A program made the translations under genes and the position numbers. The notes under the pieces were generated by a model, which was not told the origin of the DNA, ran no database searches, and saw only the letters and a program-made list of their open reading frames with translations. From Candidatus Woesearchaeota archaeon (GTDB taxonomy: Archaea; Nanobdellota; Nanobdellia; Woesearchaeales; ARS49): a stretch of 64,000 bases of DNA. Position 1 is the stretch's first letter, and the number at the start of each line of letters is the position of its first letter. Positions 51,500 through 60,898 of this stretch are shown here, piece by piece. The stretch covers positions 1 to 64,000 of the forward strand of contig JAGVZE010000011.1 in assembly GCA_018302815.1 (NCBI GenBank), written 5' to 3'.

Positions 51500-53868
51500 G
51501 GAAGATAATTGCATTGCTTCTTTTGATCATTTTATTACCCCTGCAAGTTAATAGTCTTAGCAATCCACCAGATAGCACAAATACCGATTCCACTGATAAA
51601 TCTGATGTCAAAGTTGCTAGTGCGTCATCCGCCGATAAAAGTACCAATAAAGTTCCTCCTGTTAAACCCACTCCTGCTGATGCACCGCCTGCACCCGCAA
51701 CTTCAGGAAATGATGATTCGAGCGGTATTGCTCAAATTCAAGGTGATCTCGCTCAATTCGATCGCGCCTTTGTATATTTTGGCGTTGATGGAACACTGCA
51801 AACCGCGACGACTCCTCTTCCACCTTCCGCTCCGGGAACGGCTGCTGCACCACTTCCTGTTGGGGCTCCCGCGGCAGCGGAGGTTCATTCTAATGGAGCG
51901 GTATATCGAGGCACTACCTACCTCGGCATGCAAGTTCCTGCGAGCGTCCTGCCTGACCTTGTGAGGGCTGGCGGGCAGTATGACTGGGAAACATATGCCT
52001 CCGACCCAGAAGACGACCTTAAGTATTATCTTGCTGCCGTGACAGCCGCCCAGCTCGTTTTTGATACTGCAAATGTAAATGATGCTCTCTCCGCACAAGA
52101 AGCCCTTGCCCTTGCTAAGGCAAATCTCCGGGAAGCCGAGCTTGACGCGAGAAATCCGGTTATTTTACGTATTCCTCCTGAACATAAGCAAACAATACCG
52201 CCGGTTGTGACGATTGACGAAGGCACGCTAGTATCCAACAAAGTTGAAACTACAACTGAAACATTAGTTCATAGTGATGGTAGTGTTACGCGTATAACTG
52301 AGCAGGACGTTTCAAGTTGCGGTCTTACTTGTGATGAATCTAAGAGTGCAGAATTCACGTTAAGAAGCAGGACGAGGAATGTTGATAGGACGCAGACTGT
52401 GATTTTGCAGGATGAGGATGGCAATGATGTTTCTGTGCCGATCACGCTCAGTCGTGAACGTTCTGTTAATAATATCCCCTTGGTTGGTAGGGGGATTGAA
52501 GAGTTTGGTTCTAGCGAAACTCTTTACTGGGAGCCGACAAGGAGCATTCCTCCGCCCATTATTGGGAGCAATGGTGCGGTAACTAATCAAGACGCTATTG
52601 ATGCCGCTATCACGGCTAGAAATGATGAAATTCAAGCTGAACGTGATAAACCTGACTGTTTCTTCTATAAATGTGACCGTAATCAGCTCAATCGAGAGGT
52701 CGCGGTCGTGCACAAGGATGCCAACGGAGATACATATCTTGTTTATGATCCAGAAACTGATGCATACTACCTCCATGCTGATAATCCGGCAACCGATGAA
52801 GATGAGAAAGGGTCTCCTCTCACTCCTGCTCAGATAGATGAAGCCCGCGATGGAGCGGCTGTCAATGTCAATGGTCAATCAACTGAGGCAAAAAATGTTT
52901 TATTCGCCCGATCTCGTATGGAGCGTAATGAGGAGCGTGCTGCGGCTAGGAGCCGCAGTGCTTTTGGGCTGTTCGGGCAAGGTGATGTTTGGGGTGGTCT
53001 TGGCCGTCTTATGAAGATTTACAACCAATATGCTGGCCTTACTCAGCTTTCTAATCTTATTTGGGACAAGAATGCGAAGGAAGTTGAGGAGCGTCGTACG
53101 CGTATGATTCAGGAGTTTTGTTTGGCGGGAGGAATAGAAAATTGTCTTGTTTCGACTATTTGCGGGCAGATTCACGAGATAACTCCTAGTAATGTGATAG
53201 CTGGTCGTGGCCCTAGCGGCCAGTTCGTCTCAAGCGGTGTTATCAATGCAGAGCGTAGTTTCCCGATAGATATTAGAGGACTATCGAGACAGCAATTGAT
53301 TGACATTCTTGGAAGAAACATAACAACAATCAATGGTATTCGTGTTGATTTGAGTAATCCTGCTGTGAACTTGTCCAGATTCGGCAATATTACGCTAAGA
53401 TTATACCACGTTCAAGTGTCAGTGACTAATAATGTTGCAGGTGAGAAGGATTTGAGGTATAATGTTGAATTAAGAAGAACTGGAGCTGGAGAAACAGTTC
53501 AAGTGGTAGTTCCTGCGACAGGAACTACTCCTGCAACGATTGAAGAAGGTGAAGTTGAGTTCCCAACCGCGTACGCAGAGCCGATCTCGCAAGCTAAACT
53601 TTTCAAGAAAGAGATTGTGTTAAAGCCTACAGAGTCTACTCCTCCTGATAAGCGTCATGAATACTTTAATAGTTTTGCGCAGTGGGATACTGCGTGTTTA
53701 TTGGTTCAGCCTGGTCTTCCGAAGGGTTCAGCGTTTGATTCGAGTTTTGGCAGGGAGTTCTGTACGCCTATTGTGGAATATCAGGGCGGGCCGACGACCA
53801 TCGACCAACAAGATGCTCAGCCTCCTGCAGGAACATCCACAAGACAGGATGACGATACTGCCATCTAA
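51496..53868 (+). CDS. large exported protein of unknown function
   Basis: The 790-residue protein starts at a GTG overlapping the previous stop (GTGA). I chose it because the next residues form a signal peptide (RKIIALLLLIILLPLQVNS); the frame's earlier start would run into the cupredoxin copy. After a Ser/Thr/Pro/Ala-rich linker (about 25-145) come mostly charged and beta-rich regions with a Cys pair (SSCGLTCDE). No family recognised. It is the third gene of the surface operon. Confidence 0.65.
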   Translation: MRKIIALLLLIILLPLQVNSLSNPPDSTNTDSTDKSDVKVASASSADKSTNKVPPVKPTPADAPPAPATSGNDDSSGIAQIQGDLAQFDRAFVYFGVDGTLQTATTPLPPSAPGTAAAPLPVGAPAAAEVHSNGAVYRGTTYLGMQVPASVLPDLVRAGGQYDWETYASDPEDDLKYYLAAVTAAQLVFDTANVNDALSAQEALALAKANLREAELDARNPVILRIPPEHKQTIPPVVTIDEGTLVSNKVETTTETLVHSDGSVTRITEQDVSSCGLTCDESKSAEFTLRSRTRNVDRTQTVILQDEDGNDVSVPITLSRERSVNNIPLVGRGIEEFGSSETLYWEPTRSIPPPIIGSNGAVTNQDAIDAAITARNDEIQAERDKPDCFFYKCDRNQLNREVAVVHKDANGDTYLVYDPETDAYYLHADNPATDEDEKGSPLTPAQIDEARDGAAVNVNGQSTEAKNVLFARSRMERNEERAAARSRSAFGLFGQGDVWGGLGRLMKIYNQYAGLTQLSNLIWDKNAKEVEERRTRMIQEFCLAGGIENCLVSTICGQIHEITPSNVIAGRGPSGQFVSSGVINAERSFPIDIRGLSRQQLIDILGRNITTINGIRVDLSNPAVNLSRFGNITLRLYHVQVSVTNNVAGEKDLRYNVELRRTGAGETVQVVVPATGTTPATIEEGEVEFPTAYAEPISQAKLFKKEIVLKPTESTPPDKRHEYFNSFAQWDTACLLVQPGLPKGSAFDSSFGREFCTPIVEYQGGPTTIDQQDAQPPAGTSTRQDDDTAI

Positions 53869-53922
53869 ACCACTGGACTTTCTCGCGTGAGATTTATAAG
53901 TAAATAGTTCACAGGATAACAG

Positions 53923-54780
53923 ATGGATAAGCAAATCATCATTAAACTAAAGAAATTATTTGAAGATTGCGCACAAGAAACAGATGGTGTGGAGTTCTGG
54001 TTTGCAAGAGAATTGCAAAAGCTTCTAGGTTATGACAAGTGGGAGAACTTCATCAATTCCATTGAAAAGGCAAAACTTGCCTGCAAGAATTCAGGACATG
54101 CAGTGGCCGACCATTTTCCTGATGCCAGGAAAATGGTTGAGCTTGGGTCTGGAGCTAAAAGAGAAATCGAGGACATTATGCTAACAAGATACGCGTGTTA
54201 TCTGGTAGCGCAGAATGGCGATCCTAGGAAAGAGCAAATTGCTTTTGCGCAAAGCTACTTTGCGATACAAACCAGAAAACAAGAGCTGATAGAGCAGAGA
54301 ATTTCATTGCAAGAAAGATTTGAAGCAAGAGACAAATTGGTTGTATCTGAAAGTGAGCTCTCAAAAACAATTTATGAGCGAGGAGTTGATGATGAGGGTT
54401 TTGCGAGAATACGCAGCAAGGGGGATGAGGCGCTGTTTGGTGGTTTCACAACTATGCAAATGAAAAATAAGCTAAAGATTCCATCCAATCGGCCAATTGC
54501 CGATTTTCTGCCAGTGGTAACTATTGCTGCAAAGAATTTGGCTACGGAAATCACGAATTTCAACGTGAAAAAAGAGGATCTCGATGGCGAAAATAAAATC
54601 ACGCGGGAACACGTTAAAAATAATAAACGGGTTCGAGGAATACTCTTGGAAAGCAGGATTGTTCCAGAAGAACTGCCTCCTGAAGAGGACATAAAGAAGC
54701 TTGAGCGAAGAGTCAGAAAAGAAGATAAAATGCTTGCCGATTTATCAAAACATCAATCCAAACGTGAAAAGATTAATTAA
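53923..54780 (+). CDS. dinD: DinD-like DNA-damage-inducible protein
   Basis: The 285-residue protein has the BRO-N-like N-terminus (VEFWFARELQKLLGYDKWENF) and the DinD body, including IMLTRYACYLVAQNGDPRKEQIAFAQSYFA and LFGGFTTMQMKNKL (quoted in parts). In bacteria DinD can restrain RecA; here its role is unknown. A TATA box (TTTATAAG, about 53890) lies about 30 bases before the ATG. It often travels on mobile DNA. Confidence 0.9.
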   Translation: MDKQIIIKLKKLFEDCAQETDGVEFWFARELQKLLGYDKWENFINSIEKAKLACKNSGHAVADHFPDARKMVELGSGAKREIEDIMLTRYACYLVAQNGDPRKEQIAFAQSYFAIQTRKQELIEQRISLQERFEARDKLVVSESELSKTIYERGVDDEGFARIRSKGDEALFGGFTTMQMKNKLKIPSNRPIADFLPVVTIAAKNLATEITNFNVKKEDLDGENKITREHVKNNKRVRGILLESRIVPEELPPEEDIKKLERRVRKEDKMLADLSKHQSKREKIN

Positions 54781-54796
54781 ACAAAAACCGAGTATG

Positions 54797-54814
54797 AACT
54801 TTTGTTTATACGTG
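54797..54814. repeat. inverted copy of the MNT operator sequence
   Basis: AACTTTTGTTTATACGTG is the reverse complement of 50295-50312 and is followed by ACGTGATA twice. It looks like the promoter-proximal remnant of a second MNT-type gene, here truncated. Positions 54781-54936 hold no other gene. Confidence 0.55.
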
Positions 54815-54888
54815 ATAACTAAACGTGATACGCATATAATGAAATCAGCTACGAACGTGTTCAAGAGATTGAAAATCCGGAACTCGTT

Positions 54889-54919
54889 CAAGGGCAGGTA
54901 CAAATTGTACGTACCCTTG
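54889..54919. terminator. hairpin between convergent genes
   Basis: CAAGGG...CCCTTG encloses a perfect GTACAA-A-TTGTAC palindrome. It lies between dinD and the convergent PIN gene, so it may end both transcripts. No T-tract adjoins it. Confidence 0.35.
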
Positions 54920-54936
54920 AAGTTGCACGTATCTGT

Positions 54937-55311
54937 TCAGTGAACAATCACCGCTTCCTTTAATCCGGCAAAATCCGTATCTTTTGTTAGTATTTTTACG
55001 TGATTCATTCGTGCAAACGCCAATATGAACGCGTCGCTTAGAGTGAATTTATGATGCGTTTTTCTGCGTTCAAAATAAATACTTGCAGATTCAACTGAGA
55101 GCTGCTCGCTGACTGGTTCGATCAAGCTTAGGTTTTTAATCGCTCTGTGGATAAGATTTGGATTTCCTCCTATTTTAAGGGTTTTGGCAAGCACTTCAGC
55201 GAGTGTCACACTCAGCGTTGTGCAGTCCTCTTTAGCAAGATACTGCTCTACTGCAGACGCGCATGCGGCATCAGTGAGATATTCTATCCACGCAGAAGAA
55301 TCAATAATCAT
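54937..55311 (-). CDS. PIN-domain toxin, VapC-like
   Basis: The 124-residue protein has PIN sites Asp4 (IIDSSAW), a Glu in TLAEVLAKT, an Asp in LSDAFILAFA and an Asp in TKDTDF. I chose the ATG at 55311, overlapping the antitoxin gene by 11 bases. An earlier TTG is possible. Ribonuclease activity is expected from the family. Confidence 0.85.
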   Translation of the reverse strand: MIIDSSAWIEYLTDAACASAVEQYLAKEDCTTLSVTLAEVLAKTLKIGGNPNLIHRAIKNLSLIEPVSEQLSVESASIYFERRKTHHKFTLSDAFILAFARMNHVKILTKDTDFAGLKEAVIVH

Positions 55312-55504
55312 GGACGTCAAGTTTATCCTCTTTATGGAATCTTGTCATTTTGAGGATTCCGCGGTATGATTCGGGAGTCTTTGTTATGGTCACTTCTATG
55401 AACTGATCTTGCGCAAGTTGTTCCGATTGAACAACGTTTTTCGGGATCGTCACTACAAGAGATCCTCCGACTTTTCTTGTTTTTACAAGTGTTACACTTG
55501 ACAT
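55301..55504 (-). CDS. AbrB-type antitoxin
   Basis: The 67-residue protein has the AbrB/SpoVT N-terminus (TRKVGGSLVVTIPKNVV) and a charged tail. It precedes and overlaps the PIN gene, so it is the antitoxin. A perfect palindrome at 55486-55500 covers codons 2-6 and is likely its own operator. AT-rich TATA sequence lies upstream. Confidence 0.82.
   Translation of the reverse strand: MSSVTLVKTRKVGGSLVVTIPKNVVQSEQLAQDQFIEVTITKTPESYRGILKMTRFHKEDKLDVHDY
55486..55500. promoter_or_regulatory. palindromic operator inside the antitoxin start
   Basis: CAAGTGT-T-ACACTTG, a perfect seven-base inverted repeat, covers codons 2-6 of the antitoxin gene, a few bases after the expected transcription start. 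Confidence 0.5.
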
Positions 55505-55565
55505 ATCATAAAATAACATATAACTGTATATTAATGTTACTATTTTAGATGATTAAAAAGATGAG

Positions 55566-57239
55566 TTACCCGCCGGAATAAACGCTTAGCCCGATTATCC
55601 TGTTCTGCCGTACTGCTACTATGTATTGTGTTCCGTTCTCAAGGTTTACGTGTACTTGTATTCCTTCGCCGTGGTCTCCTCTCCAAACGTCTGTTTTGAG
55701 CCCTAGAGCGCCTGCTAGTGTTTTGTAGAATCTTTCAAGTATTCCTTGATTTATGGGCTCAGGATTGAGTCCTTGCGCGTCAGGAGCGGTCGGTTGATGT
55801 TCAACTCCCAGTTGTACGTTTTGAAGGAAGCTCTCAAAATCATGAGAGTTTGCCGCTCTGCGTGCATCTTCAAGTGTTTTAGAAGCAAGTTCGAGCGCGG
55901 TGTATTCTGGCAGATCCCATCTGCCGTAGAAATCGAAAGCAGAGTCGAGTGTCACGCCTACAACTCCTTCTTTTCGCACTACTAGCTTCAATTCTTGGAA
56001 TTCGTCGTTGATTTTTGTGAGCAGGCCTACTTCTTGGCCTAGGCCCGTGTCAAGCGCAGATACGCAAAGTTCTTCTATTGTGCTTTGGCGCAGTGTTTCA
56101 AAAAGTTGTCTGCGTTTCATTTCATCGAATGGTTTGTAAAAATCTGAATCTTCTATCACAAGTCTTGTTGGAAGGCTTGATGTGTTGTTGACTATTTTGG
56201 CCGCGAACTGATCATAATTTCCTGCGCGAGCAAATGCGTGTAGAGAGTTCACCGTAGCTATTCCATCATCTGCATTAAGAAGGCGCGGCCGTTCATGTAA
56301 GAAAATGGTTGTTTCAGCGTCGCGTCTTGATCGCAATTGGTTCATTCGAATCATTTTTTCCGCGCTGCCGTAAAGCTGTAGTTCGCGCACGGTTGCCTCT
56401 CGTCCAATTCGCTCATTTTCAGATTGTGATGATTGGAAATGAGAGCGTGTTGTGCCGTCAGGCATTCGTATTGGAGGAACTACAATTCTAACAGGAGTTA
56501 ATCCAATAAGAACTTCATCGAGCCGTGCTTCTTCTTCAGGGGTTAAAGGCGCGTTTTTTCCGCCTGTTGTGGGTTCTCGTATTGGCTCGTTATTTCTTCT
56601 TGTTATTTGTTCAGCTTCAGGAATGCCGCCCTTTGGTCCGATTGATTCGTCTATTGCGCCCATCACTCTGTCAAGATAGTGCTGTTTTGGCATTGCTCCG
56701 CAAATCCAAAGGTCTACAATAGAAGGTCCTTGTCCGATAGCGAGATAGCGCATTTTTTCTTCGCGCGTCATTTTATCGACAGTGGTTCTAAGTTCGACGA
56801 ATAGTCCCCAGGGCTCGCGTTCGCCGTATAGAGAATTTGCTCGTCGCCTGCGTTCCTCATCCATAACGCGGTCATCAAATTGGCTTATTGCATCAGTGTA
56901 TTTGTTTCCGGATATTCCGTCAAGTGTTGAATAGTCCCCAACGCATACTTGTTTCTCGTTTTTTGAAGCGCATTCTCTTTGCCTCAAATATTCAAGCAAG
57001 TCTTCAACGTCATAATTGCCGCCATGTACTAAACGCACAGCAGGTTTTTGAGTGTTTGCCAAAGGTGCGGGTTCTGCATTTTGTTTTGGTACGGGCGTGC
57101 TGTCAACTTCAGTTGTAGACGTTTCTTTCAAAACAGTCTCAAGTGGCAGCATTGGTTGTGAACTTACGCTCTGCGCTGGAACTCCAGGTGTAATTGCCGC
57201 AAGTGTCAATAGAAAAGGATATTTGAAACGTCTGTTCAC
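55566..57239 (-). CDS. exported protein of unknown function
   Basis: The 557-residue protein has a signal peptide (LLTLAAITPGVPAQS), then a low-complexity stretch and several helical regions. I see no catalytic motif. It does not end in a membrane segment, so it is probably released or attached to other surface proteins. Confidence 0.6.
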   Translation of the reverse strand: MNRRFKYPFLLTLAAITPGVPAQSVSSQPMLPLETVLKETSTTEVDSTPVPKQNAEPAPLANTQKPAVRLVHGGNYDVEDLLEYLRQRECASKNEKQVCVGDYSTLDGISGNKYTDAISQFDDRVMDEERRRRANSLYGEREPWGLFVELRTTVDKMTREEKMRYLAIGQGPSIVDLWICGAMPKQHYLDRVMGAIDESIGPKGGIPEAEQITRRNNEPIREPTTGGKNAPLTPEEEARLDEVLIGLTPVRIVVPPIRMPDGTTRSHFQSSQSENERIGREATVRELQLYGSAEKMIRMNQLRSRRDAETTIFLHERPRLLNADDGIATVNSLHAFARAGNYDQFAAKIVNNTSSLPTRLVIEDSDFYKPFDEMKRRQLFETLRQSTIEELCVSALDTGLGQEVGLLTKINDEFQELKLVVRKEGVVGVTLDSAFDFYGRWDLPEYTALELASKTLEDARRAANSHDFESFLQNVQLGVEHQPTAPDAQGLNPEPINQGILERFYKTLAGALGLKTDVWRGDHGEGIQVHVNLENGTQYIVAVRQNRIIGLSVYSGG

Positions 57240-57314
57240 TATGATATTTTACGATTTTTCGATTATAAAGGTTATGACACAAATTTTATATACTTCGAAC
57301 CTCGAAACAACTGC

Positions 57315-58205
57315 ATGGAAAGAGGGGGAATATCCAAGTTTATAGGCCTTGTTTTAGTTGCGTTAGCCATTCTATCCTATTTGAGCGGGTATCCTTGGAT
57401 TCTTGCTGCACTTTCAGGAGTCGTACTTCTTTTTGCTTCATCTATTGAAGGCAAGCGCCAGATGGACTTATTCATTAATACTTTCAATGAAAGTAAAAAG
57501 ATTGTTCTGATGATGCTTTTTGACGGTTTGTGTTGGGGCGCGATAGTGCTTCTTGGCGCTATTGTAGGTTATCTCACAAAGGCAAAGCTTGCCGGCATGT
57601 TCGCTGGTGGCACTGTTACGAAGGAAGCCATGTTAAACCCGGCTATTGCGGCGCAGAACGCTAGCGCGATTCAAAGCCTTGTGTGGTTGATGATTGGCGG
57701 CACCGTGATGTTTTTTATCTTATCGCTCATAATATATTCAGTCTTGCGCCTTACGAGTTGGTCTCAATTGACAGGTCAAAAAATAGCAAAACAGGATGTG
57801 TTCGCTTTCTTGAAGCTTAATGCGTTTTGGTGGCTTGTTCTTGCAGTTCCTGGAGGTCTTGCGGTTGCAATTTCGCAAAAGCAGCCCGCTGCTGCGTTCA
57901 TTCTCCTGAGCTTTGTATTCATCGCGGCGCATTTCACGCTGTTCATCCATTCATTCTTTGTTAAAACGCACAAAATTGGGCTTAGTTTGGGTCATGGTAT
58001 TGGTTTTGGCATATCAAAATTGCCGCAAGTAGCTATTCCCTACGCGCTCTGCATAATACCTATCCTTCTGCTCTGGTACTTGCAAGTCGCTCTTCATCCG
58101 CTAACCTTGCCAATTTCTCAGATAATCTCGGTCATATTCTGGCTTGGCTTCTTCGCGTTCGTGCGCGCATATATGTATTCGCAGATAGTTCAGTTCAAGG
58201 ATTAA
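57315..58205 (+). CDS. polytopic membrane protein
   Basis: The 296-residue protein has about seven membrane helices. A cytoplasmic loop between the second and third reads EGKRQMDLFINTFNESKKI. A TATA box (TTTTATATAC) lies about 25-30 bases before the ATG, so the message is leaderless. I do not recognise a family; a transport or lipid role cannot be told from the sequence. Confidence 0.65.
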   Translation: MERGGISKFIGLVLVALAILSYLSGYPWILAALSGVVLLFASSIEGKRQMDLFINTFNESKKIVLMMLFDGLCWGAIVLLGAIVGYLTKAKLAGMFAGGTVTKEAMLNPAIAAQNASAIQSLVWLMIGGTVMFFILSLIIYSVLRLTSWSQLTGQKIAKQDVFAFLKLNAFWWLVLAVPGGLAVAISQKQPAAAFILLSFVFIAAHFTLFIHSFFVKTHKIGLSLGHGIGFGISKLPQVAIPYALCIIPILLLWYLQVALHPLTLPISQIISVIFWLGFFAFVRAYMYSQIVQFKD

Positions 58206-58246
58206 TTTACACTTTGTCTACATTAGTAAACTGCTATTTTGCCTGC

Positions 58247-60898
58247 TCAGGTATCGAGCGGTACATCTTCTTCATCTGAAGGAGTAGTATCTTCTTCAGG
58301 AGGTGTTTCTCCGAAGTTTTCAAGTTCGCGAACAAGTGAATTCTCGTTGATGATGTAGAATGGATCGAATGGAGGTCCTGTCCTGCAGGAAGTGTTGTCT
58401 GTTCCTAGGCATCGTTTGTTGTATAAGTTGAGCACTGAGTTGAGCGTTCCTCGAACGTATTCTCTGCACCGTTCGTCGCAGATTCCTCCGCACCCGTCGT
58501 AAAATCCTAATATTTTGCCTTGGGTTCTGAATCGGCGGTATTCTGCTCTTGCATCTTGCAGATTTGGCCTGCAATTGTCTGCAATTTTCCCGATGAAGTC
58601 GAACTCGCCCACTCTATCTGGCGAATCAACGGAGTCTATTTCGAAAAGGAATTCATCTGAAAGTTTGGCTATGCGTTTTCCTGCGAGGCGCAGTAATTGG
58701 CGTCCTGGATTCGGTTCTTCATGAAGGCTCAAATAGCACGGCTGGCTTGATTCTAGCGCGCAATCGCTTTGGAATGATTCGTTTGATACTACGAAGACAA
58801 AGTCCTGTTGAGGACACGCCAGCATGTATTTCGATACGTCTGATAACTTGGGTATTTTGCCTGCGCCAGGTCTTGTTGGGTGATTTTCGAAAGTCATATT
58901 GGGCGCTGTTGCGACCCATATGTTAAATTGTGATTTCTTCAACTTGAATGGCTCGCGCGAGAATAGTCCTTCATCCATTTTTCCGGACTGGTTTCCTCGA
59001 AAATCGATAAGTCGTGATACTGTCGTGTTAAATTCTGATTGATTGGTGAATCCTGCACCTATGAACAAAAGGTCTATTTTGCTTTCTGGTTCGCCGTTTG
59101 TGATTGTTGGAGTGCAAACTTGGCTTGAGTTCAAAAGAATATTATCACAAGGGTAGGTGATTCGCGGGCTAACTTCATCGAGTTGCGCGCTATTGAAACT
59201 AAAAGAAATGTCAACATCGCTAAATAATGCTCCCAAAGCGGCAACTGCAATGCAAAGAGGAGGTATAAAACACAATGCGAGAGCTGGTCCTACTGCGATC
59301 GCTCCGAATTGTTTGAATGCCTTTTCAACGCCAGATGATGTTTTTTTAGGGGAGAATACTGTTTGAACTTCTGAACTAAATGCATTTGCTACTTCATCTT
59401 TTGATTGCAGAAGTGTTTGTTCACCAGGGCATTTGAAATTGTCTGATACGCAGCCATAATCTTCTGTTTCGATGCATATGTTGTTCGCCGCGATTTTTTT
59501 GCTTACTTGTTTTTTGACCTCTTTTTTGCCGCCGAACGCTCCTGCGTCGACGTGCACGTTTACAAAGCTGAGCATGTTTCGTCCAAGGTCGTCATTCGCG
59601 AAGAAATCATAGGAAGTATTGCTTATTGTGGCGCAATCTAGGCCCGGGCCCATTTTGTAATCGTTTTTCATGCATTTGACGCCAACTGATTCAATTATCT
59701 TGTAACACGACCCGTCATTCACGCATTCCTGTCCTTCCGGGCAGAGTTCGTCGTTTTGCGCGCAGGTGAACCCTTCAGGGCATCCGCAGCGTCCGCAATC
59801 AGCAACAAGGCTTTTGTTCTCGTTGCAATACAAAGGTCCGTTGGAGACGCAAGTATCGTTGGTTTCGCATGTTTGCGGCGTTGGCAGTTGTACGTCTGGA
59901 CCTGTGTCAAATCCGAATGTGCAGACAAAAAGCGGGTTTTGCGCAAGAAGCTGAGCGCAGGTGCATCCTGAGCTGTCAACTCTTGAGTCAAGGCTGTTAG
60001 GGCAGGAGTCTGCGCTGTTTGGAACGCCGTCTCTATCGTCATCTGGAAAGTTAGGTCCTGGTAATTGGTCTACATTCAAATCCACTCTTCGCACGTCAGT
60101 TGTGGTGGCCAGAGTTATATTTTTGATGATTTTGTCGTCAATAACAAAAAATGCGGGTGTTCCAAGGAATCCGGTGACGACAAGTGGTGATTGGTTTAGC
60201 CCGTATGCTGTCTTGCTTCCTATGCGCATGATTTGCGCTCGGTGTTCGCCTGCGCTTGACAAAACTACGAGCGTACTAGCGCTGACCGCGCTTCCATCGC
60301 CTCTTGTTATGAATCCTGCGAAATAATTGGTTACGCTTTGAAGTTCATCAATGGCTGGATTAAGAGTATTTGAAAGGAATATTGTTCCGGCAAAATTTCC
60401 GAGTACGAATACGTTATCTGTTGTTGCTTGACTGAAGGGTATATCGCTGTATACTACTCCGACTATCATTCTGCCTTTTACTTCGCCTTCTTGGACTAAA
60501 TCGAAACTGAATGTCTTGCCTACTCCTCCGCCGATTGGTGTCCATCCTGTAACAGAGCTGCTTGTATGGAAAGTGAGCCCTGAATAAGTCACGGTGTCAT
60601 TTACTGAATCAAGCGCGATGTTAACGCTTCCTTGCGCGTCTCCTTGGAAGCTAAAATCGCCGCCAACTGAATCTGAAAGTCGAAGTTGTATCTGGACTCG
60701 TCCAACGTTCGTTCCGCCACGTTCGATATCAAACGTCTCAGAACTGGTGATGGTGGTGTCTGAGAATACTGCTTGGACTGTTGCAGATATATTTGGGTCT
60801 AATGTGATGTCTCCTTTGAAAGGTACACTCATCCCTATTGCAGTTGCAGGTATTGCTAAGATTAGTATTGAAATAAGCAACAGCGCTATTTGTTTCAT
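58247..60898 (-). CDS. large exported Cys-rich protein with TSP3-like repeats
   Basis: The 883-residue protein starts at the ATG at 60898, which overlaps the stop of the upstream gene (ATGA) and is followed by a signal (LLLISILILAIPATAI). It has a beta-rich first half and a calcium-binding thrombospondin-3-like piece (DDDRDGVPNSADSCPNS). Cys-rich clusters follow, one containing CGRCGCPEGFTC. The open frame runs further upstream but that part has no coding support. It is made together with the KKGQ protein. Confidence 0.7.
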   Translation of the reverse strand: MKQIALLLISILILAIPATAIGMSVPFKGDITLDPNISATVQAVFSDTTITSSETFDIERGGTNVGRVQIQLRLSDSVGGDFSFQGDAQGSVNIALDSVNDTVTYSGLTFHTSSSVTGWTPIGGGVGKTFSFDLVQEGEVKGRMIVGVVYSDIPFSQATTDNVFVLGNFAGTIFLSNTLNPAIDELQSVTNYFAGFITRGDGSAVSASTLVVLSSAGEHRAQIMRIGSKTAYGLNQSPLVVTGFLGTPAFFVIDDKIIKNITLATTTDVRRVDLNVDQLPGPNFPDDDRDGVPNSADSCPNSLDSRVDSSGCTCAQLLAQNPLFVCTFGFDTGPDVQLPTPQTCETNDTCVSNGPLYCNENKSLVADCGRCGCPEGFTCAQNDELCPEGQECVNDGSCYKIIESVGVKCMKNDYKMGPGLDCATISNTSYDFFANDDLGRNMLSFVNVHVDAGAFGGKKEVKKQVSKKIAANNICIETEDYGCVSDNFKCPGEQTLLQSKDEVANAFSSEVQTVFSPKKTSSGVEKAFKQFGAIAVGPALALCFIPPLCIAVAALGALFSDVDISFSFNSAQLDEVSPRITYPCDNILLNSSQVCTPTITNGEPESKIDLLFIGAGFTNQSEFNTTVSRLIDFRGNQSGKMDEGLFSREPFKLKKSQFNIWVATAPNMTFENHPTRPGAGKIPKLSDVSKYMLACPQQDFVFVVSNESFQSDCALESSQPCYLSLHEEPNPGRQLLRLAGKRIAKLSDEFLFEIDSVDSPDRVGEFDFIGKIADNCRPNLQDARAEYRRFRTQGKILGFYDGCGGICDERCREYVRGTLNSVLNLYNKRCLGTDNTSCRTGPPFDPFYIINENSLVRELENFGETPPEEDTTPSDEEDVPLDT

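Noticed and set aside
54701-54943. Open frame at the dinD 3' end
   Set aside because: It overlaps dinD in another frame and continues into low-complexity sequence without coding features.
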